Positions 23,894-33,342 of a stretch of DNA of 64,000 nucleotides are shown here, in pieces; position 1 is the first letter of the stretch; the number at the start of each line of letters is the position of its first letter. The DNA lies in the NCBI RefSeq assembly GCF_026341815.1, contig NZ_JAPENX010000001.1, positions 2,480,001-2,544,000 on the forward strand, written 5' to 3'. The stretch is from Streptomyces sp. NBC_00572 (GTDB taxonomy: Bacteria; Actinomycetota; Actinomycetes; Streptomycetales; Streptomycetaceae). A model generated the notes under the pieces. That model made no database searches. It worked only from the letters and a program-made list of their open reading frames with translations, and was not told where the DNA came from. The position numbers and the translations under genes were made by a program.

Positions 23894-25729
23894 ATGACTG
23901 AGAGCAACAACGCCGGGCTCGACGCCGGGCTCACCGACCCGACCCCCGCCTGGGAGCAGCGCTTCCGCGCACCGCGCGTCTCGCTGCCCGAGTGGGCGGA
24001 GGAGGCCCCGGACCGCTCGCTCTTCGTGTCGAACGCGACGGGGACGTACGAGCTGTACGCCTGGGACCGGGCGAGCGGGGACCAGCGGCAGGTCACGGAC
24101 CGGCCGAACGGCACGACGGACGGCACGCTGTCACCGGACGGCGCCTGGATCTGGTGGTTCGCGGACACCGACGGGGACGAGTTCGGCGTGTGGATGCGCC
24201 AGCCGTTCGGCGGCGGCGCGGACGAGCCCGCCGTGCCCGGCCTCGACGCCTCCTACCCGGCGGGTCTCGCCATCGGACGGGACGGCACGCTCCTGGTGGG
24301 CCGCTCCACGGACGAGGACGGCTCGACGGTCCATCTCGTACGCCCCGGGGCCGGCGCCCCCGTCGAGATCTACCGGCACCGGGAGTCGGCCGGGGTCGGC
24401 GACCTGTCGTACGACGGCGACCTGATCGCCATCGAGCACACCGAGCACGGGGACGCGATGCACTCGGCGCTGCGGGTGCTGCGCGCCTCGGACGCGAGCG
24501 TGCTCGCCGAGCTCGACGACACCAAGGGCGGCACCGAGGAGCTGGGGCTCGCCGTCCTGGGCTTCGCACCGGTGACCGGGGACACCCGGCTGCTCGTCGG
24601 GCACCAGCGGCGCGGCCGCTGGGAGCCGATGCTCTGGGACGTGGCGACCGGCACGGAGACCGATCTCCGGCTCGACCTGCCGGGCGACGTGTCGGCCGAG
24701 TGGTACCCGGACGGCTCCGGACTGCTCGTCGTGCACAGCTTCGAGGCCCGCAGCGAGCTGTGGCGGTACGAGATCGCCACCGGCGCCCTGGTCCGGGTGG
24801 AGACCCCGGCCGGTTCGGTGTCGAGCGCGACGGCCCGCCCGGACGGCAGCGTGGAGTACCTGTGGTCCTCGGCGGCCGAGCCGCCGGTGGTGCGCTCCAC
24901 GGACGGCGGCGTCGTCCTCGACCCGCCCGGCCCGAAGGCACCGCCGTCGGTGCCGGTGGAGGACGTGTGGGTGGAGGGCCCCGGGGGCAGAGTCCACGCG
25001 CTCGTGCAGCGCCCGGCGGGCGAGGGCCCGTTCCCGACGGTCTTCGAGGTGCACGGCGGCCCCACCTGGCACGACAGCGACGCCTTCGCGTCGGGCCCGG
25101 CGGCCTGGGTGGACCACGGGTACGCGGTGGTGCGGGTCAACTACCGGGGCTCGACCGGGTACGGGCGGGAGTGGACGGACGCTCTCAAGCACCGGGTCGG
25201 CCTGATCGAGCTGGAGGACATCGACGCGGTCCGCGCGTGGGCGGTGGCGAGCGGTCTCGCCGACCCGTCCCGGCTGGTGCTGTCCGGCGGCTCCTGGGGC
25301 GGCTACCTCACGCTGCTCGGCCTCGGCACCCAGCCGGACGCGTGGGCGGTCGGTCTCGCGGCGGTCCCGGTCGCGGACTACGTCGCGGCGTACGAGGACG
25401 AGATGGAGGCCCTCAAGGCGCTGGACCGGACGCTGCTCGGCGGCTCCCCGGAGGAGGTGCCCGAGCGGTACGCGGCCTCGTCGCCGCTGACGTACGTGGA
25501 CGCGGTCAGGGCGCCGGTCCACATCTCGGCCGGCGTCAACGACCCGCGCTGCCCGATCCGGCAGATCGACAACTACGTCGACCGGCTCAAGGCCCGGGGC
25601 GCCGTCCACGACGTCTACCGCTACGACGCGGGACACGGCTCGCTCGTGGTCGAGGAGCGGATCAAGCAGGTCGGCCTGGACCTGGCGTTCGCCGCGAAGC
25701 ACCTGGGGACCCGGGAGGTGGAGAGCTGA
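23894..25729 (+). CDS. Prolyl oligopeptidase-family (S9) serine peptidase
   Basis: A 611-residue cytoplasmic-type peptidase without a signal peptide. The first 370 residues form a beta-propeller with repeated strand patterns (LSPDGAWIWWF, VSYDGDLIAIEH). The catalytic alpha/beta-hydrolase domain follows, with EVHGGPTWHD, the nucleophile in GGSWGGYL near residue 466, an aspartate in AGVNDPRCP and histidine in DAGHGS. This is the acylaminoacyl-peptidase-like branch, which removes short or N-acyl peptides. CATCAT lies seven bases before the ATG at 23894; an in-frame ATG at 23885 is the alternative start. Confidence 0.9.
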   Translation: MTESNNAGLDAGLTDPTPAWEQRFRAPRVSLPEWAEEAPDRSLFVSNATGTYELYAWDRASGDQRQVTDRPNGTTDGTLSPDGAWIWWFADTDGDEFGVWMRQPFGGGADEPAVPGLDASYPAGLAIGRDGTLLVGRSTDEDGSTVHLVRPGAGAPVEIYRHRESAGVGDLSYDGDLIAIEHTEHGDAMHSALRVLRASDASVLAELDDTKGGTEELGLAVLGFAPVTGDTRLLVGHQRRGRWEPMLWDVATGTETDLRLDLPGDVSAEWYPDGSGLLVVHSFEARSELWRYEIATGALVRVETPAGSVSSATARPDGSVEYLWSSAAEPPVVRSTDGGVVLDPPGPKAPPSVPVEDVWVEGPGGRVHALVQRPAGEGPFPTVFEVHGGPTWHDSDAFASGPAAWVDHGYAVVRVNYRGSTGYGREWTDALKHRVGLIELEDIDAVRAWAVASGLADPSRLVLSGGSWGGYLTLLGLGTQPDAWAVGLAAVPVADYVAAYEDEMEALKALDRTLLGGSPEEVPERYAASSPLTYVDAVRAPVHISAGVNDPRCPIRQIDNYVDRLKARGAVHDVYRYDAGHGSLVVEERIKQVGLDLAFAAKHLGTREVES

Positions 25730-25772
25730 GGCGGCCGGGGACCCGGCCGCCGGAGGACTGAGGCCGCTTGCG

Positions 25773-25778
25773 TACCGT
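25773..25778 (+). promoter_or_regulatory. -10 hexamer TACCGT, leaderless start of the SURF1 gene
   Basis: TACCGT, seven bases, then GTG at 25786. The same hexamer and spacing occur before 44462 and 61979. Confidence 0.5.
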
Positions 25779-25785
25779 GGGGGGC

Positions 25786-26526
25786 GTGTACCGGTTCCTG
25801 AGAACGCCCCGCTGGTGGGGGATCAACGTCTTCGTCCTGCTGGCGATCCCGTTCTGCGTGTTCATGGGGACCTGGCAGCTGGGCAAGTTCGAGGATCGCG
25901 TCGAATCCCACGAGGCGGCCGAGAAGCGGCCCGCCGTGAGCACGCTGAAGGCCGAACCGCTGGCCTCCCTGCTCCCGGTGGACCAGGAGACCTCGGGCCG
26001 GTCGGCCGAGGCGAGCGGCCGGTTCGGGGAGCAGTTCCTCGTCCCGGACCGTGAGCTGGACGGCCGGACCGGCAGCTACGTCCTGACGATGCTGCGGACC
26101 GACGGCGGCCGGTCGCTGCCGGTGGTCCGGGGCTGGCTCCCCACCGGCGCCAAGGCCCCCGCACCGCCGTCCGGCGAGGTCACCGTGGTGGGCGCGCTCC
26201 AGGCCTCGGAGAACGGCGGCACGAAGGGCGTCCGCGCGGCCGGCGGGCTGCCCGAGGGGCAGCTGGGGATGATCAGCGCGGCATCCCTGGTGAACGTGGT
26301 CACGGACGAGGTCTACGACGCCTGGATCACCCTCGCGGACTCCCCCGCCGGTCTCACGCCGGTCCCGGCGGCCGCCGCGGCGGGCACGAGCCTGGACGCG
26401 AAGGCCTTCCAGAACCTCGGCTACACCGCGGAGTGGTTCGTCTTCGCGGGCTTCGTCCTCTTCATGTGGTTCCGCCTGGTGCGCCGCGAGGCGGAGGCGT
26501 CCCGGGACGAGGCGCTGGGACTGTAG
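25786..26526 (+). CDS. SURF1-family cytochrome oxidase assembly protein
   Basis: A 246-residue membrane protein with helices at the N-terminus (WWGINVFVLLAIPFCVFMGTW) and the C-terminus (EWFVFAGFVLFMWFRLV), enclosing an external domain. The motifs GTWQLGKFEDR and GWLPTGA are family hallmarks (WQ..R and GW.P). SURF1 helps insert heme a into cytochrome c oxidase. The GTG at 25786 begins directly with YRFLRTPRWW, matching homologues; a TTG at 25768 is less likely. It follows the peptidase gene but has its own promoter-like hexamer. Confidence 0.9.
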   Translation: MYRFLRTPRWWGINVFVLLAIPFCVFMGTWQLGKFEDRVESHEAAEKRPAVSTLKAEPLASLLPVDQETSGRSAEASGRFGEQFLVPDRELDGRTGSYVLTMLRTDGGRSLPVVRGWLPTGAKAPAPPSGEVTVVGALQASENGGTKGVRAAGGLPEGQLGMISAASLVNVVTDEVYDAWITLADSPAGLTPVPAAAAAGTSLDAKAFQNLGYTAEWFVFAGFVLFMWFRLVRREAEASRDEALGL

Positions 26527-26560
26527 GGGACGGGACGGGGGGGGGAGGGGGCGGGGGGGG
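26527..26560 (+). repeat. G-tract cluster after the SURF1 gene
   Basis: Runs of nine, five and eight G residues plus shorter ones occur within 34 bases, directly behind the SURF1 stop and before CCCCCC. The sequence can form a G-quadruplex or a G/C hairpin and may act as a terminator between converging genes. Confidence 0.5.
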
Positions 26561-26630
26561 AAGCCCCCCTCGTGTCCTCGCGGTCCTCGTGACTCCCGTA
26601 GGCCCTCGTGTCCTTCGTGGCCCCGGTCGC

Positions 26631-27920
26631 TCAGGAGGCGTCCAGGACCCCGGTCCGGTAGATGGTGCCCGCGCAGGCGTTGGGGATGGTCGCCGACGCC
26701 GAGGGGCCGCCCGGCTCCGCGACATGGCTGACCAGGACGCTGCCGTCCGCCGGGGCACCGTCCTCGTGGACCAGCTGGGGTGCCACGCCCGAGCCCGCTT
26801 CCGCGCCGGTGCCCGGATCGGTACCGCTGCCTCCGGAGCCCGTGCCCTCGCTGGGGTCGGGGTTGTTGGTGCCGTCGGTCGGGGTGTCCGTCGGCGGCGG
26901 CGTGGTCGGCGGCTCGGTCGAAGGGGTCACCGTGGGGGTCGGGGTGGTGGCGGTCCTCGGACAGGTCTCGCTCGGCACCCAGACGAACTTCACCTCGTAG
27001 GAGTCGCTCGGCTTCAGGACGAGCAGGGACGACTCCTGGGAGGGGTCGGGGAGGCCGCTCCCCCCGTCGCCCGAGGTGTGCCGGATCACCGAGATCCGCG
27101 CCGGGTCGGCCGCGCCGCGGGCCTCGAAGCCGACGACTCCGCTGCCGTTCACGACACAGGCCTGGGCGGAGACGTTGGCGATGCGGAAGGCGCCGTGCAC
27201 CTTGCCGTCGCCGTCGGGTCCGCCTGCCCCCGCCGAGCTGACGCCGAGCTGTTCGGCCCCGCACATCGGCAGGGATCCGGGGGCCGCGTTCTCCGCCTCC
27301 TGCGAGGTGCCGGACACGCCGGGGCCGGGCCGCTGCGGCTTGCCCGAGGGGCCGTCGGCCGCGCCCTGGCTCGGGGACACGGTGCCGGCGGGGGGCTCGG
27401 CGCTCTGGCCGCCCTCGATGCCGGTCTCCGTGCCGGTCTCGGTGCCGGTGCCGCCCTGGGCTTCCTCGCCGTGGCCGGCGTTCACCGGGTTGGCGGCGGA
27501 GACGCCGCCCGAGGCGGCGACGTGCACGAAGGCGGGTACGGCCGTCCCGATGAGGACCGCGGCGGCGGCGGCGCCCACGACGGCCTGCCGCTTACGGGCA
27601 CGGCGCGCGGGCACGGCCCGGCGCAGGTGTTCGAGGGAGCCGAGGGAGGGTTCCAGGCCGGACACGGCGCTCTGGAACAGCCGCCGCAGCGCGAGTTCGT
27701 CGTCCCCGTCGCCCTCGCCGGGGCCGGGCTCGATGTTCACCATGCGCTGTCCACTCGGTTCGTCACGTTCATCTCGACGGGCGCCGTTCTCGCCGTTCTC
27801 GCCGTTCTCGCCGTTCTCGACGGTCGCGGTGTTCTCGCCGCTGTCGACGCTCGCGATGCCGTCGCCGTTCTCGACGCTCTCCACGCCGTTCTCGACGTCC
27901 TTGCCAGGTGCCTCGCTCAC
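26631..27920 (-). CDS. Membrane protein partner of the SigE-family sigma factor
   Basis: A 429-residue protein. The N-terminal 60 residues are low-complexity (GENGENGENG from a 9-base repeat). Residues 70-105 may contact sigma (ELALRRLFQSAVSGLEPS). One membrane helix (AVVGAAAAAVLIGTAVPAFV) follows, and the rest is an external, Thr/Pro/Gly-rich region around a beta-type domain with four cysteines (LPMCGAEQLG, SAQACVVNG, SETCPRT and PNACAGT). The start overlaps the sigma gene stop by four bases. Topology suits an anti-sigma factor or sensor, but no zinc anti-sigma motif is seen. Confidence 0.7.
   Translation of the reverse strand: MSEAPGKDVENGVESVENGDGIASVDSGENTATVENGENGENGENGARRDERDEPSGQRMVNIEPGPGEGDGDDELALRRLFQSAVSGLEPSLGSLEHLRRAVPARRARKRQAVVGAAAAAVLIGTAVPAFVHVAASGGVSAANPVNAGHGEEAQGGTGTETGTETGIEGGQSAEPPAGTVSPSQGAADGPSGKPQRPGPGVSGTSQEAENAAPGSLPMCGAEQLGVSSAGAGGPDGDGKVHGAFRIANVSAQACVVNGSGVVGFEARGAADPARISVIRHTSGDGGSGLPDPSQESSLLVLKPSDSYEVKFVWVPSETCPRTATTPTPTVTPSTEPPTTPPPTDTPTDGTNNPDPSEGTGSGGSGTDPGTGAEAGSGVAPQLVHEDGAPADGSVLVSHVAEPGGPSASATIPNACAGTIYRTGVLDAS
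27783..27818 (-). repeat. Four perfect copies of a 9-base tandem repeat
   Basis: GCCGTTCTC is repeated four times without change, encoding the GENGENGENG tract at the N-terminus of the sigma partner. Further degenerate copies continue to about 27900. The copy number is likely to vary between strains. Confidence 0.8.
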
Positions 27921-28645
27921 GAAGTCGCTCCCATCGCGACGCGCAGCGACGCGATGCCCCGCGAACCGTACGCCTTCACCGAGCCCAGGGATATCCCGAG
28001 CGCCTCGGCGACCTGAACCTCGGTCATGTCCGAGAAGTACCGCAGGGCCAGCACCTCACGCTGGCGCCGCTGGAGTCCGCGCATCGCCTTGATCAGGTCC
28101 TCGCGCTCCAGCTGGTCGTACGCCCCCTCCTCCGCGCTGGCCATGTCCGGCATCGGCTTGGACAGCAGCTTGAGGCCGAGGATGCGGCGGCGCAGCGCGG
28201 ACCGGGAGAGGTTCACGACGGTCTGGCGCAGGTAGGCGAGCGTCTTCTCGGGCTCGCGCACCCGCTTGCGGGCGGAGTGGACGCGGATGAACGCCTCCTG
28301 GACGACGTCCTCGCAGGAGGCCGTGTCGTCGAGGAGCAGCGCGGCGAGACCGAGGAGCGACCGGTAGTGGGCGCGGTAGGTCTCGGTCAGGTGGTCGACG
28401 GTCGTCCCGGCCGCGGAGGCGCCTTCGGCGCTGGTCCGGGGCGAGGGGATGCCGTCGACTGCGCTCGCGCGGGATCCGGTGGGCACGGGGGCGATCACCG
28501 GCATGCCGCCGAGAGCGCGCGGTCGTCGATAGGGGCTGACCGCGGAGCCGCGTACGGGGACGACGCCGATGCTCCGCACGGGGAGCACAGCTGTGCCCGC
28601 GCCGCGCAGCGGAGCGATGGTCGCGATGTCGAGTACCTCTGCCAC
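27917..28645 (-). CDS. SigE-family ECF RNA polymerase sigma factor
   Basis: A 242-residue sigma factor. Region 2 includes YRAHYRSLLGLAALLLDD, the DVVQEAFIRVH core and TLAYLRQTVVNLSRS. Region 4 is LQRRQREVLALRYFSDM with helix-turn-helix VAEALGISLGSVKAY. About 85 residues before region 2 are an unusual N-terminal extension (IAPLRGAGTAVLPVRS). The GTG at 28645 is the best supported start, but an ATG further in would give a more standard ECF length. It is co-transcribed with the membrane partner (ATGA overlap), so its activity is probably set by an envelope signal. Confidence 0.85.
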   Translation of the reverse strand: MAEVLDIATIAPLRGAGTAVLPVRSIGVVPVRGSAVSPYRRPRALGGMPVIAPVPTGSRASAVDGIPSPRTSAEGASAAGTTVDHLTETYRAHYRSLLGLAALLLDDTASCEDVVQEAFIRVHSARKRVREPEKTLAYLRQTVVNLSRSALRRRILGLKLLSKPMPDMASAEEGAYDQLEREDLIKAMRGLQRRQREVLALRYFSDMTEVQVAEALGISLGSVKAYGSRGIASLRVAMGATS

Positions 28646-28907
28646 GCCTGTTGGACACGCTTCCCCCCGGCAGGGTTGTACGCGTACGCCACCCTTTTTG
28701 ACGGTGAGTTGTTTGTCCTCATGCGTAACCGTTCTCCCCCGATGCCCCGCTTCACAGCGTGTTCCGCGCCACACATGGTGAGTGCACGCAGAGACGCTCT
28801 CCACCCAACTACTGGTTGCAGTAAGGGGGAAGAGCATCGTCGACCACGGCATCACCGCAGTTCAAGAGGTATCTGACGCCTATTTGCTCACAGGTCGTTC
28901 ACAGATC

Positions 28908-29966
28908 CTACAAATATGTGACAACAGATTCCGCGATCTGCAGGGCGTTGAGGGCCGCGCCCTTGCGCAGGTTGTCGGCGCAGACGAAGAAATCAAGCGC
29001 CCGCTCGTCGTCCATGGAGCGCCGCACCCGCCCGACCCAGGCGGGGTCGGTGCCGACGACGTCGGCGGGGGTGGGGAAGTCGCCCGCGGCGGGGTCGTCG
29101 TACAGCACGACTCCCGGTGAGGTCGCGAGGATCTCGTGCGCGCGTCCGAGGGGGACGGGGTTCTCGAAGCGGGCGTGCACGGAGACGGAGTGCCCGGTGA
29201 CGACGGGCACGCGCACACAGGTGGCGGCGACCCGCAGCGCGGGAAGCGCGAGGATCCGCCGGGTCTCGTCCCGTACGCGCTCCTCCTCGGAGGAGGCTCC
29301 GTCGGCGCCCGCCGTGCCCGACCAGGGCAGGACGTTGAGCGCGAGCGGTCCGGGGAAGGGCCCGGTGTTCTCGCCGACGGCCCGCCGTACGTCTCCGGGC
29401 TGGGTGCCCAGGTCGTCGTGGCCGGCCACCAGACCGAGCTGGGCGCGGAGCGCGTCGACGCCGGCCTGTCCGGCACCGGCGCCGCTGGCGGCCTGCTGAG
29501 CGGTGACGACCAGTTCGGAGAGCCCGAACTCGGCGTGCAGGGCGCCCACGGCGACGATCAGCGCGAGGGTGGTGCAGCCGGGGCTCGCGACGATGCCCCG
29601 GGGGCGTACGCGCGCCGCGTGGGCGTTGGTCTCGGGGACCACGAGGGGGACGTCGGGGTCCGCGCGGAAGGCGGCGGAGGTGTCCACGACGACGGCGCCC
29701 TTGGCCGCGGCGATGGGCGCCCACTGGGCCGCCACCGCCTCGGGCACGAGGAAGAGCGCCAGATCGACGCCGTCCAGGGCCTCCTCGCTCAGTGCGAGGA
29801 TCTCGCACTCCTCCCCGCGGACGGCGGCCTTTCGGCCGGCCGAGCGCGGGGAGGCGAGGAGGCGGATGTCGCCCCAGACGTCCGCGTGGTGCGAGAGCAT
29901 CTGGAGCATCACCGAGCCGACGGCTCCGGTCGCACCGACGACCGCGAGCGTCGGCTTCGGCGTCAT
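28908..29966 (-). CDS. asd: Aspartate-semialdehyde dehydrogenase
   Basis: A 352-residue enzyme that makes aspartate semialdehyde from aspartyl phosphate with NADPH, the second step to lysine, threonine, methionine and diaminopimelate. The Rossmann motif [10 protein letters not shown] is at the N-terminus. Catalytic Cys131 lies in SPGCTTLAL, and the substrate-binding/histidine region [15 protein letters not shown] is near residue 255. The canonical Asn before the cysteine (NPNCT in many homologues) is Gly here. It overlaps the end of ask by four bases and is transcribed with it. Confidence 0.93.
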   Translation of the reverse strand: MTPKPTLAVVGATGAVGSVMLQMLSHHADVWGDIRLLASPRSAGRKAAVRGEECEILALSEEALDGVDLALFLVPEAVAAQWAPIAAAKGAVVVDTSAAFRADPDVPLVVPETNAHAARVRPRGIVASPGCTTLALIVAVGALHAEFGLSELVVTAQQAASGAGAGQAGVDALRAQLGLVAGHDDLGTQPGDVRRAVGENTGPFPGPLALNVLPWSGTAGADGASSEEERVRDETRRILALPALRVAATCVRVPVVTGHSVSVHARFENPVPLGRAHEILATSPGVVLYDDPAAGDFPTPADVVGTDPAWVGRVRRSMDDERALDFFVCADNLRKGAALNALQIAESVVTYL

Positions 29967-30484
29967 CGGCCGGTGCCTCCGTAGACGACGGCCTCGTCGG
30001 AGTCGCTGTCCAGGCCGAAGGCGCTGTGGACGGCGCGCACGGCCTCGTTGACGTCGTCGGCGCGGGTGACGACCGAGATGCGGATCTCGGAGGTCGAGAT
30101 CAGCTCGATGTTCACACCCGCGTCGGAGAGCGCGCGGAAGAAGTCCGCGGTCACGCCGGGGTTGGTCTTCATACCGGCGCCGACCAGGGAGATCTTGCCG
30201 ATCTGGTCGTCGTAGCGGAGCGAGTCGAAGCCGATCGCGCTCTTCGCCTTCTCCAGGGCGTCGATGGCCTTGCGGCCCTCGGCCTTGGGGAGGGTGAAGG
30301 AGATGTCCGTGAGGCCGGTGGAGGCCGCGGACACGTTCTGCACGATCATGTCGATGTTGATCTCGGCGTCCGCGACGGCCCGGAAGATGGCCGCGGCCTC
30401 GCCCGGCTTGTCCGGCACGCCAACGACGGTGATCTTCGCCTCGGAGGTGTCGTGGGCGACACCCGAGATGATGGCCTGCTCCAC
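29963..30484 (-). CDS. Aspartokinase beta subunit from an internal in-frame start
   Basis: In-frame GTG at codon 251 of ask is preceded by AAGGGG and eight bases, an ideal ribosome binding site. The 173-residue product begins [17 protein letters not shown] and holds both ACT domains. This aligns with the known start of the beta subunit in Corynebacterium LysC at residue 250. Alpha2beta2 aspartokinases use it for concerted Lys/Thr inhibition. That it is used here is inference from this match. Confidence 0.65.
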   Translation of the reverse strand: MEQAIISGVAHDTSEAKITVVGVPDKPGEAAAIFRAVADAEINIDMIVQNVSAASTGLTDISFTLPKAEGRKAIDALEKAKSAIGFDSLRYDDQIGKISLVGAGMKTNPGVTADFFRALSDAGVNIELISTSEIRISVVTRADDVNEAVRAVHSAFGLDSDSDEAVVYGGTGR

Positions 30485-31234
30485 CTTCTGGTCCCCTTGC
30501 GGTTCGTTGCTGACCCAGGTGCCCTGCAGTCCCGAGAAGGACGAGCGGACGTGGATCGGAATGTTGTAGCGGCGCGCGTACTCGACGCAGCGGTGCAGCA
30601 GCACCTTGGAGCCGGAGGCGGCGAGCTCCAGCATGTCCTCGAAGGAGATCCAGTCGATCTTCTTCGCCTTCTTCACCACACGCGGGTCGGCGGTGAACAC
30701 ACCGTCGACGTCGGTGTAGATCTCGCAGACCTCGGCGTCGAGGGCCGCGGCCAGGGCCACGGCGGTGGTGTCGGACCCGCCACGGCCCAGCGTGGTGATG
30801 TCCTTCTTGTCCTGGGACACGCCCTGGAACCCGGCGACGATGGCGATGTTGCCCTCGTCGAGGGCGGTACGGATCCGGCCCGGCGTGACATCGATGATGC
30901 GCGCTTTGTTGTGGACCGAGTCGGTGATGACACCGGCCTGGCTGCCCGTGAACGACTGGGCCTCGTGGCCCAGGTTTTTGATCGCCATGGCCAGCAGGGC
31001 CATGGAGATCCGCTCTCCGGCGGTCAGCAGCATGTCGAACTCACGCCCGGCAGGGATCGGGGATACCTGCTCGGCGAGATCGATCAACTCGTCCGTCGTG
31101 TCGCCCATCGCGGAAACCACGACGACCACCTGGTGGCCGTTCTTCTTGGCGTCCACGATCCGCTTGGCGACGCGCTTGATGCCTTCGGCATCGGCAACGG
31201 AGGAGCCTCCGTACTTCTGCACGACAAGGCCCAC
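29963..31234 (-). CDS. ask: Aspartokinase (alpha subunit and full-length reading)
   Basis: A 423-residue aspartate kinase. The N-terminal kinase core has [23 protein letters not shown] and [15 protein letters not shown]. Two ACT domains occupy residues 265-410 ([15 protein letters not shown], then [14 protein letters not shown]). These bind lysine and threonine for feedback control in this class. The GTG at 31234 has GAGGAGCGCAC upstream. It is the first gene of an operon with asd. A separate beta subunit can be made from an internal start at 30484. Confidence 0.95.
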   Translation of the reverse strand: MGLVVQKYGGSSVADAEGIKRVAKRIVDAKKNGHQVVVVVSAMGDTTDELIDLAEQVSPIPAGREFDMLLTAGERISMALLAMAIKNLGHEAQSFTGSQAGVITDSVHNKARIIDVTPGRIRTALDEGNIAIVAGFQGVSQDKKDITTLGRGGSDTTAVALAAALDAEVCEIYTDVDGVFTADPRVVKKAKKIDWISFEDMLELAASGSKVLLHRCVEYARRYNIPIHVRSSFSGLQGTWVSNEPQGDQKVEQAIISGVAHDTSEAKITVVGVPDKPGEAAAIFRAVADAEINIDMIVQNVSAASTGLTDISFTLPKAEGRKAIDALEKAKSAIGFDSLRYDDQIGKISLVGAGMKTNPGVTADFFRALSDAGVNIELISTSEIRISVVTRADDVNEAVRAVHSAFGLDSDSDEAVVYGGTGR

Positions 31235-31349
31235 GTGCGCTCCTCGCTCAGTGTGTGCCGCAGCCGGCGCTGCGATCGGCTCAGTCTAACGAGGGACCCG
31301 CGAACGCCTACGTGATATCGCATCGTGAGACACGGCGCTCACTGGGTGA

Positions 31350-33323
31350 TCATTCCGGCCCCTGTGCAGGCTTCCCTCCGTGCACCCACCACTCCACCGT
31401 GCGCTCGTTCTTCGCACCGAGTGGGTCGCCCGGCCCCTGCGCGTCGAGCGCCTCGCGTACGTGGACGGTGTACGGATGGTCCTCGCCGAGGACACGGCTG
31501 CAGACGGACAGCAGCTCCGTGTATCCGGCGCGGGCCTGGTCGATCGCCCCGACGCCCACGTGGAGGCCGACCTGGTTGATCCGGATTCTCAGGGTGTCCG
31601 GGTCGTCCTCGCCGATGAGCAGGCTCATCTCTGCCGCCGCGTACGTGTTCAGCGTGAGGGCCTCCAGGGTCCGGTTCGCGGCCTGGTAGATCCCGGCGAG
31701 CTCGGCGTAGGTCTCCAGCGTCCTCCGGTCCTTCGGGCCCAGGACCCGGACCATGTCCCCGAGCACGCTTTCCTGCAGGACGGTCGCCCTGTGGGTCAGC
31801 CCGGCCTTCGCATGGGCCGTCGCGAGGCAGGACCGCGCCAGGAGCGTGTTCGGGTCGTCGGCTCCCAGCGCCTCGGTCATGCCGCGCACCGTCGCGGCCG
31901 CCGCCTCGATCGCCTCGTCCGCGCGGCCCGCCGAGGCGAGGTTCTCGGCCAGCGCGCCACGCAGGCCCAGGAGGGGGAGGTAGTCCGGGCCGTACAGCCG
32001 CTCGCAGCCGGCCAGCGACCGCTCGTACGCCTCGGCCGCCTCCTCGTACAGCCCGTTCAGGCTCAGGTACGCGCCCGCGTCGGCCAGCACCCACAGCAGG
32101 GCCTCGCCGTCCCCCGCGGGGTCCGTGTGCCGCAGGTGCGCCTCAAGGTGCGGCAGCAGCGCCCGCCACACCTCCCGGTGGGCCGGTTCCTCGCTGTCCA
32201 GCGAGGCGGCGTGGGCGAGCGCCGTCTCCGCGAGCGATCGCATGCGTTCGATCAGCCCCGGCTGCCCGGGTACGTCCCCGGGGGCCGGCCGGCGGGCGAT
32301 GGCCTGCACGAGCCGGTGGACGGAGACCGAGCCGTCCTCGTGCAGGGTGATCATGCTGTGCGCGGCCAGCTCCCCGAGCGCCTCCCGGGTGCCGGGGAAC
32401 GGCGGCAGGAGCATCGCGGGAATCCGGTCGGGGGCGAACCAGCCGAGCATCCGGAGCAGCCCGGAGGCATACGGGACCGTGGCGGCGAGCCTGTTGAACG
32501 TGACGCGCAGGGTCCGGGCGACGGCCTCCTCCGCGTTGCCGGGCCCGCGGCTCCGGCCCAGCTCCGCCAGGTAGTCGAGCGGGGGCGTGGCCGTGCGGCC
32601 GCAGTACGCGGCGGCGATCTCGACGGCCAGCGGCAGCTGTCCGAGGGTCTCGCAGAGCCGCTCGACGCCGGTGGTGTCCCGGGGGCCCGCGTGGTTCGCG
32701 ACCCGGGTGAAGAGTTCCACGGCCTCGGCGGCCGGCAGCACGGGCAGCGCGAGGACGCGCCCGATCCCGTACCAGGCGTCCGTCGTCCGGCTGGTGACGA
32801 CGACCCGCCCCCGGCCGGTCCGGGCCAGCAGGTGCTCCACGTCGGCCGGATCGGTGACGTTGTCGAGGACGAGCAGCCAGCCGTCGTGCGCGGCCAGCCA
32901 CTGCAACGCCCGCTCGCGCAGGGCCTCCTGCGGGAGTACGTCGATCAGCGCGGGCTGCATCGCGGCGGCGAGGCCGGCGAGCCCGGCGTCCACGTCGGCG
33001 CGACTCTCCGCGGTGATCCACCAGACGGGGTTGCGGTGCATCGCCTGCCGCAGGGCCCAGCGGGCGGCGAGCGAGGACTTCCCCACCCCGCCGAGGCCGC
33101 TGATCACGACGGTCTCCGGCTCCTCGTCGAGCAGGGCTCCTTCCTCACCGCGCCCCACGAAGTGGGCTGCCCTGCGGGGCACGTTGACGAGTCCGGGCGG
33201 ACACACCACGGGCCCGAGGGCCTCGGGCGGCAGCGCCGTCACCCGGTCCCCGGTGTGCACCCACCCGATGTACCCGCCGGCCGCGACGGAACGGTCCCCC
33301 GACGCGGATACGTCCCCGCTCAC
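31350..33323 (-). CDS. NB-ARC (STAND) NTPase with TPR repeats
   Basis: A 657-residue STAND protein. It begins with a glycine-rich motif SGDRSVAAGGYIGWVHTGD (residues 8-26). The NTPase domain has Walker A SGLGGVGKSS near 75-84, Walker B LLVLDNV and the LPLAVEIAAAYC (GLPL) motif. A winged-helix region follows, then TPRs from about 430 to 630 (EEAAEAYERSLAGCERLYG, ADEAIEAAAATVRGM). There is no DNA-binding or toxic effector domain, so it may be a scaffold or switch. The N-terminal motif is shared with the membrane protein encoded just upstream. The GTG at 33323 lies 20 bases behind that gene's stop, suggesting an operon. Confidence 0.85.
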   Translation of the reverse strand: MSGDVSASGDRSVAAGGYIGWVHTGDRVTALPPEALGPVVCPPGLVNVPRRAAHFVGRGEEGALLDEEPETVVISGLGGVGKSSLAARWALRQAMHRNPVWWITAESRADVDAGLAGLAAAMQPALIDVLPQEALRERALQWLAAHDGWLLVLDNVTDPADVEHLLARTGRGRVVVTSRTTDAWYGIGRVLALPVLPAAEAVELFTRVANHAGPRDTTGVERLCETLGQLPLAVEIAAAYCGRTATPPLDYLAELGRSRGPGNAEEAVARTLRVTFNRLAATVPYASGLLRMLGWFAPDRIPAMLLPPFPGTREALGELAAHSMITLHEDGSVSVHRLVQAIARRPAPGDVPGQPGLIERMRSLAETALAHAASLDSEEPAHREVWRALLPHLEAHLRHTDPAGDGEALLWVLADAGAYLSLNGLYEEAAEAYERSLAGCERLYGPDYLPLLGLRGALAENLASAGRADEAIEAAAATVRGMTEALGADDPNTLLARSCLATAHAKAGLTHRATVLQESVLGDMVRVLGPKDRRTLETYAELAGIYQAANRTLEALTLNTYAAAEMSLLIGEDDPDTLRIRINQVGLHVGVGAIDQARAGYTELLSVCSRVLGEDHPYTVHVREALDAQGPGDPLGAKNERTVEWWVHGGKPAQGPE

Positions 33324-33342
33324 GCGCCGCGCGCCCCGACGC

